Shown here: piece by piece, positions 34,923-43,466 of the stretch
How positions within the stretch are numbered: the first letter of the stretch is position 1
Layout: every line of letters starts with the position of its first letter
Origin: Lysobacteraceae bacterium NML08-0793
GTDB taxonomy: Bacteria > Pseudomonadota > Gammaproteobacteria > Xanthomonadales > Xanthomonadaceae
Length of the DNA stretch: 64,000 nt
Reading direction: 5' to 3'
Assembly (NCBI GenBank): GCA_002798275.1
Contig: NWQR01000001.1
Location: 372,001-436,000, forward strand
Notes under the pieces: model-generated
The model's input: only the letters and a program-made list of their open reading frames with translations
What the model was told of the DNA's origin: nothing
Database searches by the model: none
Program-made: the position numbers and the translations under genes

Positions 34923-35217
34923 AGTTCGCGGCATTTGGCTATCCGTCTGTCTAAAGCGTCATATTCAAATTTCCAAACTTCTTTTTCCCATGTTCCTGTT
35001 TCTGCGTTTTTCTTGAACGTTTCCACTCTAACCAAACGGTCGAACAAATCGTAATACAGGTTTTGGGTTCTGCCGTCGGCAAATTCTTTGTGGATGGTGT
35101 TGCCGAAATCGTCGTAGATGAATTTGGCGCCGTTATAGGTATCGATGCTGTTGTTCTGAATTTTGCGTTCGTGGCTGTCGATAATATTATGCGCAGGGTC
35201 GAAAGCAAAGGTTTCCT

Positions 35218-35339
35218 GTTATCTGAAATGGACTCATTGCGGCAATTTCGAGCGCCGACTACGACTTTGTATCCAATAGGGATATTTAAGTCAACCAAAA
35301 GGAAACGACACAAGTTTACATGCCGCTGACAATCCCGGC
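35218..35339. other. Right junction of the Neisseria-like island and leader of the XRE gene
   Basis: The Rhs reading frame and AT-rich composition stop at about 35217. From about 35240 the sequence regains host-like composition before the XRE gene. TTGTAT (35263-35268) with TATTTA-like bases downstream could be a promoter, but is weak. No attachment-site repeat was identified. Confidence 0.4.
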
Positions 35340-35669
35340 ATGGAACAATTCCCCAACCGCCTGCGCGCCTTTCGTGAACTCCGTGGTTGGTCACAGGAGC
35401 ATGTCGGATTCGAGTTGGGCGTAAGCAAAGCCACCGTTTCCAAATGGGAAACCGGGCGCGCCGAGCCTTCGCTGCAACATCTGGCCGCGCTGCGCCAACT
35501 CTATGCCGAGGACGGCATCACTCTGGACTATCTGATTGCCGGGCTTGGTTTTTCGAGCCCGGATGCCGACAAAGCGATGCCCGATGCGGATGAGGCGTTG
35601 ATGGTTTCACGCTTTCGTAAGCTTTCCTTGCGGCAGCGCAAAGGCTTGCTGGCTTTGCTGGCTGATTGA
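35340..35669 (+). CDS. XRE-family transcriptional regulator
   Basis: The 109-residue protein has an N-terminal Cro/CI helix-turn-helix (LRAFRELRGWSQEHVGFELGV, then KATVSKWETGRAEPS, residues 8-47) and a short helical C-terminus (SRFRKLSLRQRKGLLALL). The target is unknown. It precedes the siderophore receptor gene and follows the foreign island; base composition is host-like, so it may belong to the receptor locus rather than the island. Confidence 0.85.
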   Translation: MEQFPNRLRAFRELRGWSQEHVGFELGVSKATVSKWETGRAEPSLQHLAALRQLYAEDGITLDYLIAGLGFSSPDADKAMPDADEALMVSRFRKLSLRQRKGLLALLAD

Positions 35670-35744
35670 CTTGTCGTTTGCGCCCTGTTTCTGGCATGGC
35701 CTGCCAAGCTCGGGGCGACAGCCAAAGGCTTCCATACGCCACAG

Positions 35745-35783
35745 TTGCGATATTTCATACCAGGATAAATAATAATCGTTCTC
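35745..35783 (+). promoter_or_regulatory. Promoter with overlapping Fur box for the siderophore receptor
   Basis: TTGCGA (35745-35750) and AATAAT (35768-35773) are 17 bases apart. Bases 35765-35783 (ATAAAT then AATAATCGTTCTC) match 13 of 19 positions of the Fur consensus and cover the -10 box. Fur with iron would therefore block transcription. The start codon is 45 bases downstream. Confidence 0.6.
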
Positions 35784-35827
35784 TTTTTCACCAAGAGCAA
35801 CGACTGTTGCCGCGTTCGGAGCCCCCC

Positions 35828-38059
35828 ATGCTTTCTGCATCTTCTGCTGCGCGTCCTTTTGCGCGCTCCCCGCTTTCTCTTGCCATCGTTTGTGCCCTGT
35901 TGCTGCCGGGCTTGGCTGCTGCCGATACCCCGCCTGCCAAAGACCCGGCCGGGCTGCTCGACCGGATTACCGTTACCGCCTACCGCACGGCCACGCATGC
36001 CCAAGGGGCAACCAAGACTGATACCCCGATTGCCGAAACGGCGCAGTCGGTATCGGTGATTGCACGCGAGGAAATGGATGCCCGTGGTGCGCAGAATCTC
36101 AACGAAATCATGCGCTATATCGCCGGTATCGGCCATGAGAGCACCGGCATCGACAACCGGGTGGACGATTTCAGCATCCGTGGCTTCGATGCCGGTAGCT
36201 GGGGCGATAACGTGACCTTGGACGGGATGCGGGCGCCGCAGGGCAGCCAGTTCAACCGTGCGATGTTTGACAGCTGGAATCTGGAACGGGTCGAGGTGTT
36301 GAAAGGCCCATCGGCCGTGATGTACGGGCAAATGGCGCCTGGCGGGATGGTCAATCAGGTCAGCAAGACACCGCAGCCCGGCCAGACCCAAGTAGTGCGT
36401 CTGGGGCTGGATGGGCATGGCCAATACAGTGCCGCCTTCGATTTTGGCGGCGGCAGCGCCGACAACCAGCATCTGTTCCGTCTGGTGGGGCTGTATCGCA
36501 AAGGTCCGCTGCAAGTCAAACACAGTAACCTTGAGCGCTGGTTCATCGCTCCGAGCTATACCCTGCAAATGGCCGACAGCACGCGCCTGACATTGCTGGG
36601 GCTGTACCAAAAAGACCATGGTGGCACCACTTACCAATTTTTGCCGATGGCCGGCACCTTAGTGCCGACCACCTATGGCCGGATGAAGAACAGCACCTTC
36701 ATTGGCGAGCCGGACTGGAATACCTATAACCGCACCTTGTGGACGGCCGGCTGGTTGTTCGAGCATGACTTCAACGATCACTGGACACTGGCGCAAAGCG
36801 CCCGCCATACCCATGTGGAAAGCCTGTATCGCGGGGTGATTACATTGGGTGCACTGCGTCCGGATGGCCGCACCCAGAATCGTCGTGCCATCATGGCGCC
36901 GGGCGAATCGGACGGGCAAACCATCGACACCCGCCTGACCGGCCAATTCTCCACCGGCGCGCTGGCGCATACCTTGCTACTTGGCGTGGATTGGCAAAAA
37001 GCCGATTGGAGTGGCAAGCGCATCCACATGAACAATCCGGCGCCGATTGATATTTTCCAGCCGGTCTATACCGGCTACGGTGCCAGCGGGCCGGTCGCAC
37101 AACTGGAAGCCCCGGCCAGCGGTCGGAACCGCCAAACCGGCGCCTATCTGCAAGATCAGATTCGCCTTGGCAACTGGCGTTTTTCGCTGGGCGGGCGTTA
37201 TGACTGGACCGATGACGATGTTTCCAGCCTGACCCGCACCTTGGTCGGCACCAGCATGGTGCGCAACCAGTCGGCCAACAAGGTCAAGAGCGAGGCGTTC
37301 ACGGCTCGTGCCGGGCTGATGTATGTCGCAGCCAATGGCCTGACGCCGTATTACAGCTATGCCGAGTCGTTTCAACCCGCCAACCGCGATGCTAGCTGGA
37401 GCTACACCGGCGAAGCCTTCAAGCCAGTAACCGGCAAACAACATGAAGTCGGCCTGAAGTTCCAGCCGGAAAGTTTTGACGGCCTGTTTACCTTGTCGGC
37501 CTATGACCTGCGCCAGCAGAACATTCTGGTGGATGACCCAGATCCCACCCACAACAACTGCGGCTTGGCGGGGAACGAGCAATGCAAGCTGCAAGGCGGC
37601 GAAGGGCAGGTGCGCGGTCTTGAGCTCGAAGCCCGTGCAACGCCGCTGGATGGCCTCAGCATCATCGGCGCGGCAACCCGGATGCGCTCCAAACTGGTGC
37701 GCGGCAATCCGGCGCATGTGGGCAACCATCTGCCCAAGGTGGCCGACTGGAGCGCCGCCCTGTGGGTGGATTACACCTTCCGCCAGGGCGGTCTGCGCGG
37801 CTTGAGCCTTGCCGCAGGCACGCGCTACAACGGCAAAGCCTATGGTGAAAGCAGCAATGCGTTTGTGATTCCCTCATTCCTGCTCTGGGATGCGGCGATC
37901 CGCTATGACCTTGGCACAACCGGCGGGCTGTCCAGCCAAGTAGCACTCAATATCAGCAATCTGGCGGACAAGGTGTATGTGTCCACCTGCACGTCGGCCG
38001 CCTCCTGCCATTACGGCAGCGGTCGCACCATCAATGCCAGCCTGCGCCTTGGCTGGTAA
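35828..38059 (+). CDS. TonB-dependent siderophore receptor
   Basis: This is an outer-membrane receptor for a ferric siderophore. The 743-residue protein has a signal peptide (SPLSLAIVCALLLPGLAAA), a plug domain starting DRITVTAYRTATHAQG and containing RGFDAGSWGDNVTLDGMRAP and VEVLKGPSAVMYGQMAPGG, and a beta-barrel ending ...NASLRLGW. The motif set resembles FhuA/FpvA-type siderophore receptors. ATG 35828 has GGAG seven bases upstream and gives a proper signal peptide. The Fur box upstream and the esterase gene downstream support iron uptake. Confidence 0.92.
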   Translation: MLSASSAARPFARSPLSLAIVCALLLPGLAAADTPPAKDPAGLLDRITVTAYRTATHAQGATKTDTPIAETAQSVSVIAREEMDARGAQNLNEIMRYIAGIGHESTGIDNRVDDFSIRGFDAGSWGDNVTLDGMRAPQGSQFNRAMFDSWNLERVEVLKGPSAVMYGQMAPGGMVNQVSKTPQPGQTQVVRLGLDGHGQYSAAFDFGGGSADNQHLFRLVGLYRKGPLQVKHSNLERWFIAPSYTLQMADSTRLTLLGLYQKDHGGTTYQFLPMAGTLVPTTYGRMKNSTFIGEPDWNTYNRTLWTAGWLFEHDFNDHWTLAQSARHTHVESLYRGVITLGALRPDGRTQNRRAIMAPGESDGQTIDTRLTGQFSTGALAHTLLLGVDWQKADWSGKRIHMNNPAPIDIFQPVYTGYGASGPVAQLEAPASGRNRQTGAYLQDQIRLGNWRFSLGGRYDWTDDDVSSLTRTLVGTSMVRNQSANKVKSEAFTARAGLMYVAANGLTPYYSYAESFQPANRDASWSYTGEAFKPVTGKQHEVGLKFQPESFDGLFTLSAYDLRQQNILVDDPDPTHNNCGLAGNEQCKLQGGEGQVRGLELEARATPLDGLSIIGAATRMRSKLVRGNPAHVGNHLPKVADWSAALWVDYTFRQGGLRGLSLAAGTRYNGKAYGESSNAFVIPSFLLWDAAIRYDLGTTGGLSSQVALNISNLADKVYVSTCTSAASCHYGSGRTINASLRLGW

Positions 38060-38069
38060 TCGCATCAAT

Positions 38070-38094
38070 CCCTGCCCGCCGCCTGCGGGCAGGG
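38070..38094 (+). terminator. Hairpin between receptor and esterase genes
   Basis: CCCTGCCCGC (38070-38079) pairs with GCGGGCAGGG (38085-38094), a perfect 10-bp stem without a T-run. It probably attenuates or stabilises the message rather than ending it, since the esterase start is only 17 bases further on. Confidence 0.45.
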
Positions 38095-38110
38095 AACTGG
38101 AGCAATCTGC

Positions 38111-39058
38111 ATGAATCTTCTGCATCGTTTTTTCATCGCGCTGGTCTGGCTGATCTTGCCCCTGTATGCCCTGGCGCAAGACCGACAAGCCTGGCAACCG
38201 GCTCGCCTGTTGGGTGCCGAGGAGCGTCTGCTGCACTCACCGGAAACCGGACGCGATTACCGTATCCAGGTGGCCAAAATCGGCGAGCCGCCCGCCAACG
38301 GCTACCCAGTGCTGTATGTGCTCGATGGCGATGGCCTGTTTCCACTGGCCACCTTGCTGGCACAGGGCATGAATATGCGCGCCGGTGAGCATCAGGCCAG
38401 CCCGATGCTGGTAGTCGGGATTGGCTATGACAATGGCAAGTTGCTGGATCTTGCCGCGCGCGCCGAGGATTTCACCCCGGCATCGGCCAGTTATGCACAC
38501 AGCGGCGACCGGCTGAGCCAACGCTTTGGCGGTGCCGAGGCGTTTTCGCAGTTTTTGACCGGCCGCCTGCGTGAAACCATCGCCGCCGAGTTTCCGATCA
38601 ACCGCACCCAGCAAAGCCTGTTCGGCCATTCCTATGGTGGCCTGTTTACCCTGCACCAATTACTGACCCGCCCGCAATCATTCCGCCATTACCTGATTTC
38701 CAGCCCTTCCATCTGGTGGAACCAAAATCGCGTATTGCAGGATTTTCCGCAGTTTGCCGAACGGCTTGCCGCAGCGCCCCAGCCACTTGCTGTCCGAATC
38801 AGCGCCGGGGAATACGAGCAGAAACTGGCACCGCACCTGCCTGCCAATGCCGAGCGCGAAGCCATGATGCAGGCGCGCCGCATGGTGGATGCCGCCGGTG
38901 AAGCCGCACAGCGACTGGAACGCGATGGCGGCCAACAAATCCAAGTCGTGTACCAGACATATCCCGGTCAGACGCATGGCACGGTGACCGTCCACGCCCT
39001 GCTCGATGGCATCCGCTGGCTGTTCGCGCAGTGCCAGGCCGATGCCAACTGCCGCTAA
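38111..39058 (+). CDS. Siderophore esterase, IroE/BesA-like alpha/beta hydrolase
   Basis: The 315-residue protein has a signal peptide (RFFIALVWLILPLYALAQ) and an alpha/beta-hydrolase fold with nucleophile motif GHSYGG near residue 180. SSPSIWWNQNRVL follows, and the catalytic His lies in GQTHGTVTVH near 295. IroE-like enzymes hydrolyse trilactone siderophores to release iron, and this one would act in the periplasm. It directly follows the siderophore receptor gene, probably under the same Fur-controlled promoter. Which siderophore it cleaves is not evident. Confidence 0.88.
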   Translation: MNLLHRFFIALVWLILPLYALAQDRQAWQPARLLGAEERLLHSPETGRDYRIQVAKIGEPPANGYPVLYVLDGDGLFPLATLLAQGMNMRAGEHQASPMLVVGIGYDNGKLLDLAARAEDFTPASASYAHSGDRLSQRFGGAEAFSQFLTGRLRETIAAEFPINRTQQSLFGHSYGGLFTLHQLLTRPQSFRHYLISSPSIWWNQNRVLQDFPQFAERLAAAPQPLAVRISAGEYEQKLAPHLPANAEREAMMQARRMVDAAGEAAQRLERDGGQQIQVVYQTYPGQTHGTVTVHALLDGIRWLFAQCQADANCR

Positions 39059-39070
39059 TCGGCAGCAACA

Positions 39071-39096
39071 GCCGCAGCCTGCCGGCAGGCTGCGGC
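39071..39096. terminator. Bidirectional terminator between esterase gene and radA
   Basis: The 26-base palindrome has arms GCCGCAGCCTGCC and GGCAGGCTGCGGC with no loop bases. It lies between two converging stops (39058 and 39104). Confidence 0.6.
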
Positions 39097-39103
39097 GCTT
39101 AGC

Positions 39104-40495
39104 TCACACCTGCTCCAATGCCTCGGCAAGACGGCGCACGGCAATCACTTCCATACCCTTGATCTGACCGCCCTTGGGCGCATTGGCGCGAGAAACGATC
39201 GCACGCTTGAAACCGTGCGTGGCAGCTTCTTTCAGGCGCTCTTCGCCATTGGGCACCGGACGAATTTCACCGGACAGGCCAATCTCGCCAAAGGCGATGG
39301 TTTTTTCCGCAAGAGGCGCATCACGCAGGCTGGAGAGCACCGCCAGCAACACCGGCAGGTCGGCAGCGGTTTCCTGCACGCGGATGCCGCCCACCACATT
39401 CACAAATACATCCTGATCACCGACCATCACGCCACCGTGGCGGTTCAGCACCGCCAACAGCATCGCCAGACGGTTGCCTTCCAGCCCTACCGCCACCCGG
39501 CGCGGATTGGACAGCGGCGAAGCATCCACCAGCGCCTGCACCTCCACCAGCAATGGCCGGGTGCCTTCGCGGGTTACCATCACGCAACTGCCGGGCTGGT
39601 CGGCACTGCCACCGGAAAGAAAAATCGCTGACGGGTTCGGCACTTCGCGCAGCCCCCGGTCGCCCATCGCAAACACGCCCAGCTCGTTGACCGCACCAAA
39701 GCGATTCTTGAACGCCCGCAGCACGCGGAAGCGGCTGCCAGAATCGCCCTCGAAATACAGCACCGCATCGACCATGTGCTCCAGCACGCGCGGCCCGGCA
39801 ATCCCGCCCTCCTTGGTGACATGACCAACCAGAAATACCGCCGTGCCGGTTTCCTTGGCATAACGCACCAGACGCGCGGCGCTCTCGCGCACCTGGCTGA
39901 CCGAGCCGGGCGCAGCGCTCAAAGTTTCCGTCCACAAGGTCTGGATAGAATCGGCAATGATGAAGCGCGGCCTTGCCGTAATCGCCTCGGCCAGAATGCG
40001 CTCCACGCAGGTTTCGGCCAGCGCCTGCATGCCTTCAAGTGGTAGCCCAAGACGCGCCGCCCGTCCGGCCACCTGCCCCAGCGATTCTTCGCCGGTCACA
40101 TACAGCCCCGGCAGGCTGCCCGTCATCGACGCCAATGCCTGGGTCAATAGCGTCGATTTGCCGATACCCGGATCGCCGCCAATCAGCACCACCGCGCCTT
40201 CCACCAAGCCGCCGCCCAGTACCCGGTCAAACTCGCCAATGCCGGTGGAGACTCGCAGGATTTCCGTTTGCGCCACGTCTTTGAGGGCGGTGATTCTGGC
40301 GCTGTCCACCTTGCCCGCCCAGCCGCTGCGGCGCGATGCAGCAACACTGGTGCCCGCCCCGGCCGCCGTTTCCAGACGGATTTCCGACAGGCTGTCCCAG
40401 GCACCGCAAGCAGCGCACTGCCCCTGCCATTTGGAATAATCCGCCCCACACTCATTACAGACATAGGCAGTACGGGCTTTGCTGGCTTTGGCCAT
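39104..40495 (-). CDS. radA: DNA repair protein RadA
   Basis: RadA is a RecA-like helicase for branch migration in recombination. The 463-residue product has an N-terminal C4 zinc finger (YVCNECGADYSKWQGQC, ACGAWDSL), Walker A GGDPGIGKSTLL near residues 107-118, and the RadA-specific KNRFGAVNELGVF motif near 258-270. A C-terminal Lon-like domain follows (FVNVVGGIRVQETAADLPV). Length and order are standard. It stands alone on this strand between convergent and tandem neighbours. Confidence 0.97.
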   Translation of the reverse strand: MAKASKARTAYVCNECGADYSKWQGQCAACGAWDSLSEIRLETAAGAGTSVAASRRSGWAGKVDSARITALKDVAQTEILRVSTGIGEFDRVLGGGLVEGAVVLIGGDPGIGKSTLLTQALASMTGSLPGLYVTGEESLGQVAGRAARLGLPLEGMQALAETCVERILAEAITARPRFIIADSIQTLWTETLSAAPGSVSQVRESAARLVRYAKETGTAVFLVGHVTKEGGIAGPRVLEHMVDAVLYFEGDSGSRFRVLRAFKNRFGAVNELGVFAMGDRGLREVPNPSAIFLSGGSADQPGSCVMVTREGTRPLLVEVQALVDASPLSNPRRVAVGLEGNRLAMLLAVLNRHGGVMVGDQDVFVNVVGGIRVQETAADLPVLLAVLSSLRDAPLAEKTIAFGEIGLSGEIRPVPNGEERLKEAATHGFKRAIVSRANAPKGGQIKGMEVIAVRRLAEALEQV

Positions 40496-40533
40496 GATGC
40501 TCTCCTTTTTGCAGCCCGCAGCTTAACCGCTGG

Positions 40534-40603
40534 CCGTCGCAAATATTGCGACGGCGTTTCAATCACAGCATGCGGCAAGCAGCACGGGCGTCCTTGCCCG
40601 TGC
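40534..40603 (-). terminator. Two hairpins between creD and radA
   Basis: GCACGGGC/GCCCGTGC (40582-40589 and 40596-40603) lies 12 bases past the creD stop. CCGTCGCAA/TTGCGACGG (40534-40542 and 40546-40554) follows. Neither has a clear T-run; together they could terminate creD transcripts before radA. Confidence 0.4.
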
Positions 40604-40614
40604 CGATGTTGCGC

Positions 40615-41910
40615 TTATTCGCCCTGTCCCAAGGCATACCAATCCACTTTGCGGGTGGCGATCATGATCGCGGCCAGAATCAGGAACAAAAGCCCTGCAC
40701 CCACCACCAGCGCGTTGTCTTCCAGAATCAAAAGCCCATACAGCGCGGTGTAGAGCGTGGCGAGCATCGCTGAAAAGCCCATGCCGGCCTTGAGACTTTT
40801 CAATACGGCGCTCAAGTAAAAACCGATCAGACTGGTACAGGCTAGGGCGGCCAGCAGATAGGCAAGCCCGAAGGCGACATGCTCGGAAAGACTGAGCAGC
40901 AGCAGGAAGAAAATCGCAATCGCAAGCCCCACCAGACCATACTGAATGGGATGCACGCGGGTCTTGCGAACCAGCTCGAACATGAAGAACCCGGCAAAAG
41001 TCAGCAGCACAAACAGCACGCCGTATTTGGTGGCTCGCTCGGCCATCAGATACGGGTTGACCGGGTCGAGCAATGCCACTTTCGCCACATCCTGCCCACC
41101 ATCGGAGTTGCCACTTTGCCATTGCCTGCGTGCATCGGTGGCCAGCGCATCAATCTGCCAGTGCGCCTCAAATCCCTGCGGGGTAACATCGTGCTGCGGC
41201 AGGATGCCGGAAAAACTTGGATGCGCCCAGCTGGACTTGAGCCTGATGTGATTGCTGTCGGCCAGCGGCAGAATGCCGAAGTTTTCGGTACCGGCAAGCG
41301 TCATCACCAGCCGGGTTTGCAGTTGCAGCCTTTGTCCTTCCATCACCATCGGCAGCGCCACGTGCATGCCTGTCTGTCCGGGCAGACCCGCGCCCTGCTG
41401 AATTTTTACCGTCCTGCCATTGATTTGTAGCTGCGGCGTACCGCGCAGGCCACGCACATCGCGGATGCCAAAGGTGATGAATGGCTGTCCGAGCAGATAT
41501 TCCCCGCCATCTTGATGGGCAAGGATTGGAGTATCGAAATGGGCAGTGAGCTCGCCCTGCCAGTCATACACGCGCACTTCATGCAGGCCGCGTTTGCGCA
41601 CCGACGGATTCAAAATGCCCTCGGCCTTGAATGTTTCGGGATAGAAATACCAATAGCCAGTTTCGCGTTGGATGCTTTGCCGGTTTCCGTCTTTGCCATC
41701 GAGCGAATCTTTTGCCAACGTGCGGGTATAGGGCACCACCAGCACCGGCGCTTGCAACTGCTGCGCTCCGCCAACATGGCTGGCGATATCGCGCACCGCT
41801 TCTTCCCGGTAGCTTTTGCGCCCCTGAATCACTCCGAAAATCATCATCAACGGCACCAAGATGGCGATACTCATCGCCATCACCACAAATGCCTTCAACC
41901 ATAGTTTCAT
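40615..41910 (-). CDS. creD: Inner membrane protein CreD
   Basis: CreD is the inner-membrane effector of the CreBC regulon, linked to colicin tolerance, beta-lactam response and cell shape in other gammaproteobacteria. The 431-residue product begins KLWLKAFVVMAMSIAILVPL, a membrane anchor. It contains YREEAVRDIASHVGGAQQ and LVVPYTRTLA, a large periplasmic section, and at least five helices from about residue 295 (TKYGVLFVLLTFAGFFMFEL, VHPIQYGLVGLA). It lies 119 bases after creC with a perfect CreB box in the gap. Confidence 0.95.
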   Translation of the reverse strand: MKLWLKAFVVMAMSIAILVPLMMIFGVIQGRKSYREEAVRDIASHVGGAQQLQAPVLVVPYTRTLAKDSLDGKDGNRQSIQRETGYWYFYPETFKAEGILNPSVRKRGLHEVRVYDWQGELTAHFDTPILAHQDGGEYLLGQPFITFGIRDVRGLRGTPQLQINGRTVKIQQGAGLPGQTGMHVALPMVMEGQRLQLQTRLVMTLAGTENFGILPLADSNHIRLKSSWAHPSFSGILPQHDVTPQGFEAHWQIDALATDARRQWQSGNSDGGQDVAKVALLDPVNPYLMAERATKYGVLFVLLTFAGFFMFELVRKTRVHPIQYGLVGLAIAIFFLLLLSLSEHVAFGLAYLLAALACTSLIGFYLSAVLKSLKAGMGFSAMLATLYTALYGLLILEDNALVVGAGLLFLILAAIMIATRKVDWYALGQGE

Positions 41911-41980
41911 TGCACACCTCGTATTTGCCTTGCAGGGTGCCCATGCTCACATCCAGCTGTGGCGCCAGCATGCGCCCGCT

Positions 41981-41996
41981 GTGAAGTGAGGGTGAA
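41981..41996 (-). promoter_or_regulatory. CreB-binding site (cre tag) upstream of creD
   Basis: The minus strand reads TTCAC-CCTCAC-TTCAC, an exact match to the cre tag TTCAC-N6-TTCAC. It is 70 bases upstream of the creD start and inside the creC-creD gap, where CreB would activate creD. Confidence 0.85.
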
Positions 41997-42029
41997 GTCA
42001 GCCATGCTCGCTGCTTCCGGCCTGCGCCA

Positions 42030-43466
42030 TCAACCCAACGGCAAATGCAGTGTTGCCCGCGCGCCACCGGTATCACTGTTGCTCAGGCTGGCGCTGCCGT
42101 GGTGCAAGGCGGCAACTTCCGCCACGAAGGGCAAGCCAAGCCCGCTACTGCGACTGCCGCCATCTGGACGCGGCAGCGAGTAAAAACGCTCAAATACCCG
42201 TCCCTGGGCGTAATCGGGAATGCCAGGGCCGCTGTCCTGCACACTGATATGCAGCATATTGGCCGCTTGGCTTGCCTCAAGACGTATCACGCTCTTTGCC
42301 GGCGAAAAGGCGATGGCATTGTCCAGCAGATTGATCAGCGCCTGACGCAGCAAAAACGCATCGCCCCGAAGCTGCAAGCCGGCCTCTGCACAGATGCGGA
42401 TATCCACTTGCGCGGCGGCAGCACGAGCCGCCAATGCCGCAGCAGCCGTTTGCAACAGCGTCTGCACATCGACAGGCTGCGGTGCATCAAGCTGCTGGCG
42501 ATGCTCCACCTCGGCCAAGGCCAGCAGTTTGTCCACCATCTGCGCCAGACGCTCGCCCTGCTCGGCGATGGTGCGAATGAAACTTTCGCGCTCCTCCTCA
42601 CGCATCCGGCCACCGGCTTCTTGCAGCAATTCGGCACTGCCGCGTATCGCCGCCAGCGGGCTTTTCAATTCATGGGTCAGGGCGTGGACATATTCCTCCA
42701 CATATTGCTTGCCTTCGAGCTTCTCGCGCATGGTGGCAAGCGCCTGCCCCAGATTGCCAAACTCGCCATGTGCCTTGGGCACGCTGGCACGCTCGCCGCG
42801 CGTTACTGCATCGGCATAGCGGCGCAGGCGCGAAAGCTGGCTGGAAATCCACCAAGCCACCACTACCCCAGTAACCAGCGCTACCACCAATAGGGCGATA
42901 CCTGCGTTCAGCACTTTTTTCTGGCTACGCTCGATGAACGGCGCCACAGTCCGATTCGGCTTGGAAACAGTCAACACGCCGATGATGCGCCCCTCATCCA
43001 GCACCGGCGCGGCCACATGCATCACCGTATCGCCATTCGGGTTTGCTTGGTCTTCCGGGCTGGAGCGCGCCCCATATTGGCCGCGCAAGGTGAGATATAC
43101 ATCGCGCCAACGCGAATGATCGCGCCCGACATCATGACCGGCCGAATCGAACACCACGATGCCCTGCGCATCGGTTACGGTCACTCGATAGGCGGTGCGC
43201 AGCTTGCCAAAGCCATACACCTCGGCGCGAATATCGCGCTGCTGGCTGGCGCGTATCGCTGCGGCAAATGCGCCCGTGTCGATCCTACCCTGGCGAAGAT
43301 CATCCGCCGCCAACTCCGCCAGCAAATTGGCGGTATCAATCAGCGTATCCTCCATTGCCTGGCGCACACCGGGCTTGATCTGCTCGACAAAGACCTGCGC
43401 CAGCAATACCGCCGCCAGCGCCACAATCAGAAAATAACCGAACAATACCCGCAGGCCGATACGCAC
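42030..43466 (-). CDS. creC: Sensor histidine kinase CreC
   Basis: CreC phosphorylates CreB in response to envelope or metabolic cues. The 478-residue protein has an N-terminal membrane helix (LRVLFGYFLIVALAAVLLAQ), a periplasmic sensor region (about 30-185), a second helix (NAGIALLVVALVTGVVVAWW), and a HAMP-like linker. The H-box is HELKSPLAAIRGSAELLQ near 270, the N-box NLLDNAIAFSP near 388, and the G-box SGPGIPDYAQGRVFERF. Its start overlaps the creB stop by one base. Confidence 0.94.
   Translation of the reverse strand: MRIGLRVLFGYFLIVALAAVLLAQVFVEQIKPGVRQAMEDTLIDTANLLAELAADDLRQGRIDTGAFAAAIRASQQRDIRAEVYGFGKLRTAYRVTVTDAQGIVVFDSAGHDVGRDHSRWRDVYLTLRGQYGARSSPEDQANPNGDTVMHVAAPVLDEGRIIGVLTVSKPNRTVAPFIERSQKKVLNAGIALLVVALVTGVVVAWWISSQLSRLRRYADAVTRGERASVPKAHGEFGNLGQALATMREKLEGKQYVEEYVHALTHELKSPLAAIRGSAELLQEAGGRMREEERESFIRTIAEQGERLAQMVDKLLALAEVEHRQQLDAPQPVDVQTLLQTAAAALAARAAAAQVDIRICAEAGLQLRGDAFLLRQALINLLDNAIAFSPAKSVIRLEASQAANMLHISVQDSGPGIPDYAQGRVFERFYSLPRPDGGSRSSGLGLPFVAEVAALHHGSASLSNSDTGGARATLHLPLG

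Larger units (their letters stand above)
33719..35217 (-). pseudogene. 5'-truncated Rhs C-terminal toxin, fused in frame to its immunity protein
   Basis: The open frame runs from 35217 (a TAA lies just upstream and no ATG starts it) to 33719. It has Rhs YD repeats and the core-end signature YDPDVGRFVNQDPIGLWGG (about 34500-34560). A toxin domain of about 105 residues follows, with KVIKFDTFEQAMNAAMDWL and the striking RIEFDDRHGAHINV motif, and ends near FGKKG. An A6 tract at 34133-34138 precedes the immunity sequence; one extra A would instead end the toxin at a TGA overlapping the immunity ATG region. The toxin is probably a nuclease, but its family is not recognised. It cannot be exported without the missing Rhs shell. 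Confidence 0.7.

Noticed and set aside
33719-35217. Phage or integrative-element origin of the AT-rich island
   Set aside because: No integrase, attachment repeat, tRNA target or phage gene is visible; uptake sequences and Rhs/IS content fit transformation from Neisseriaceae better.
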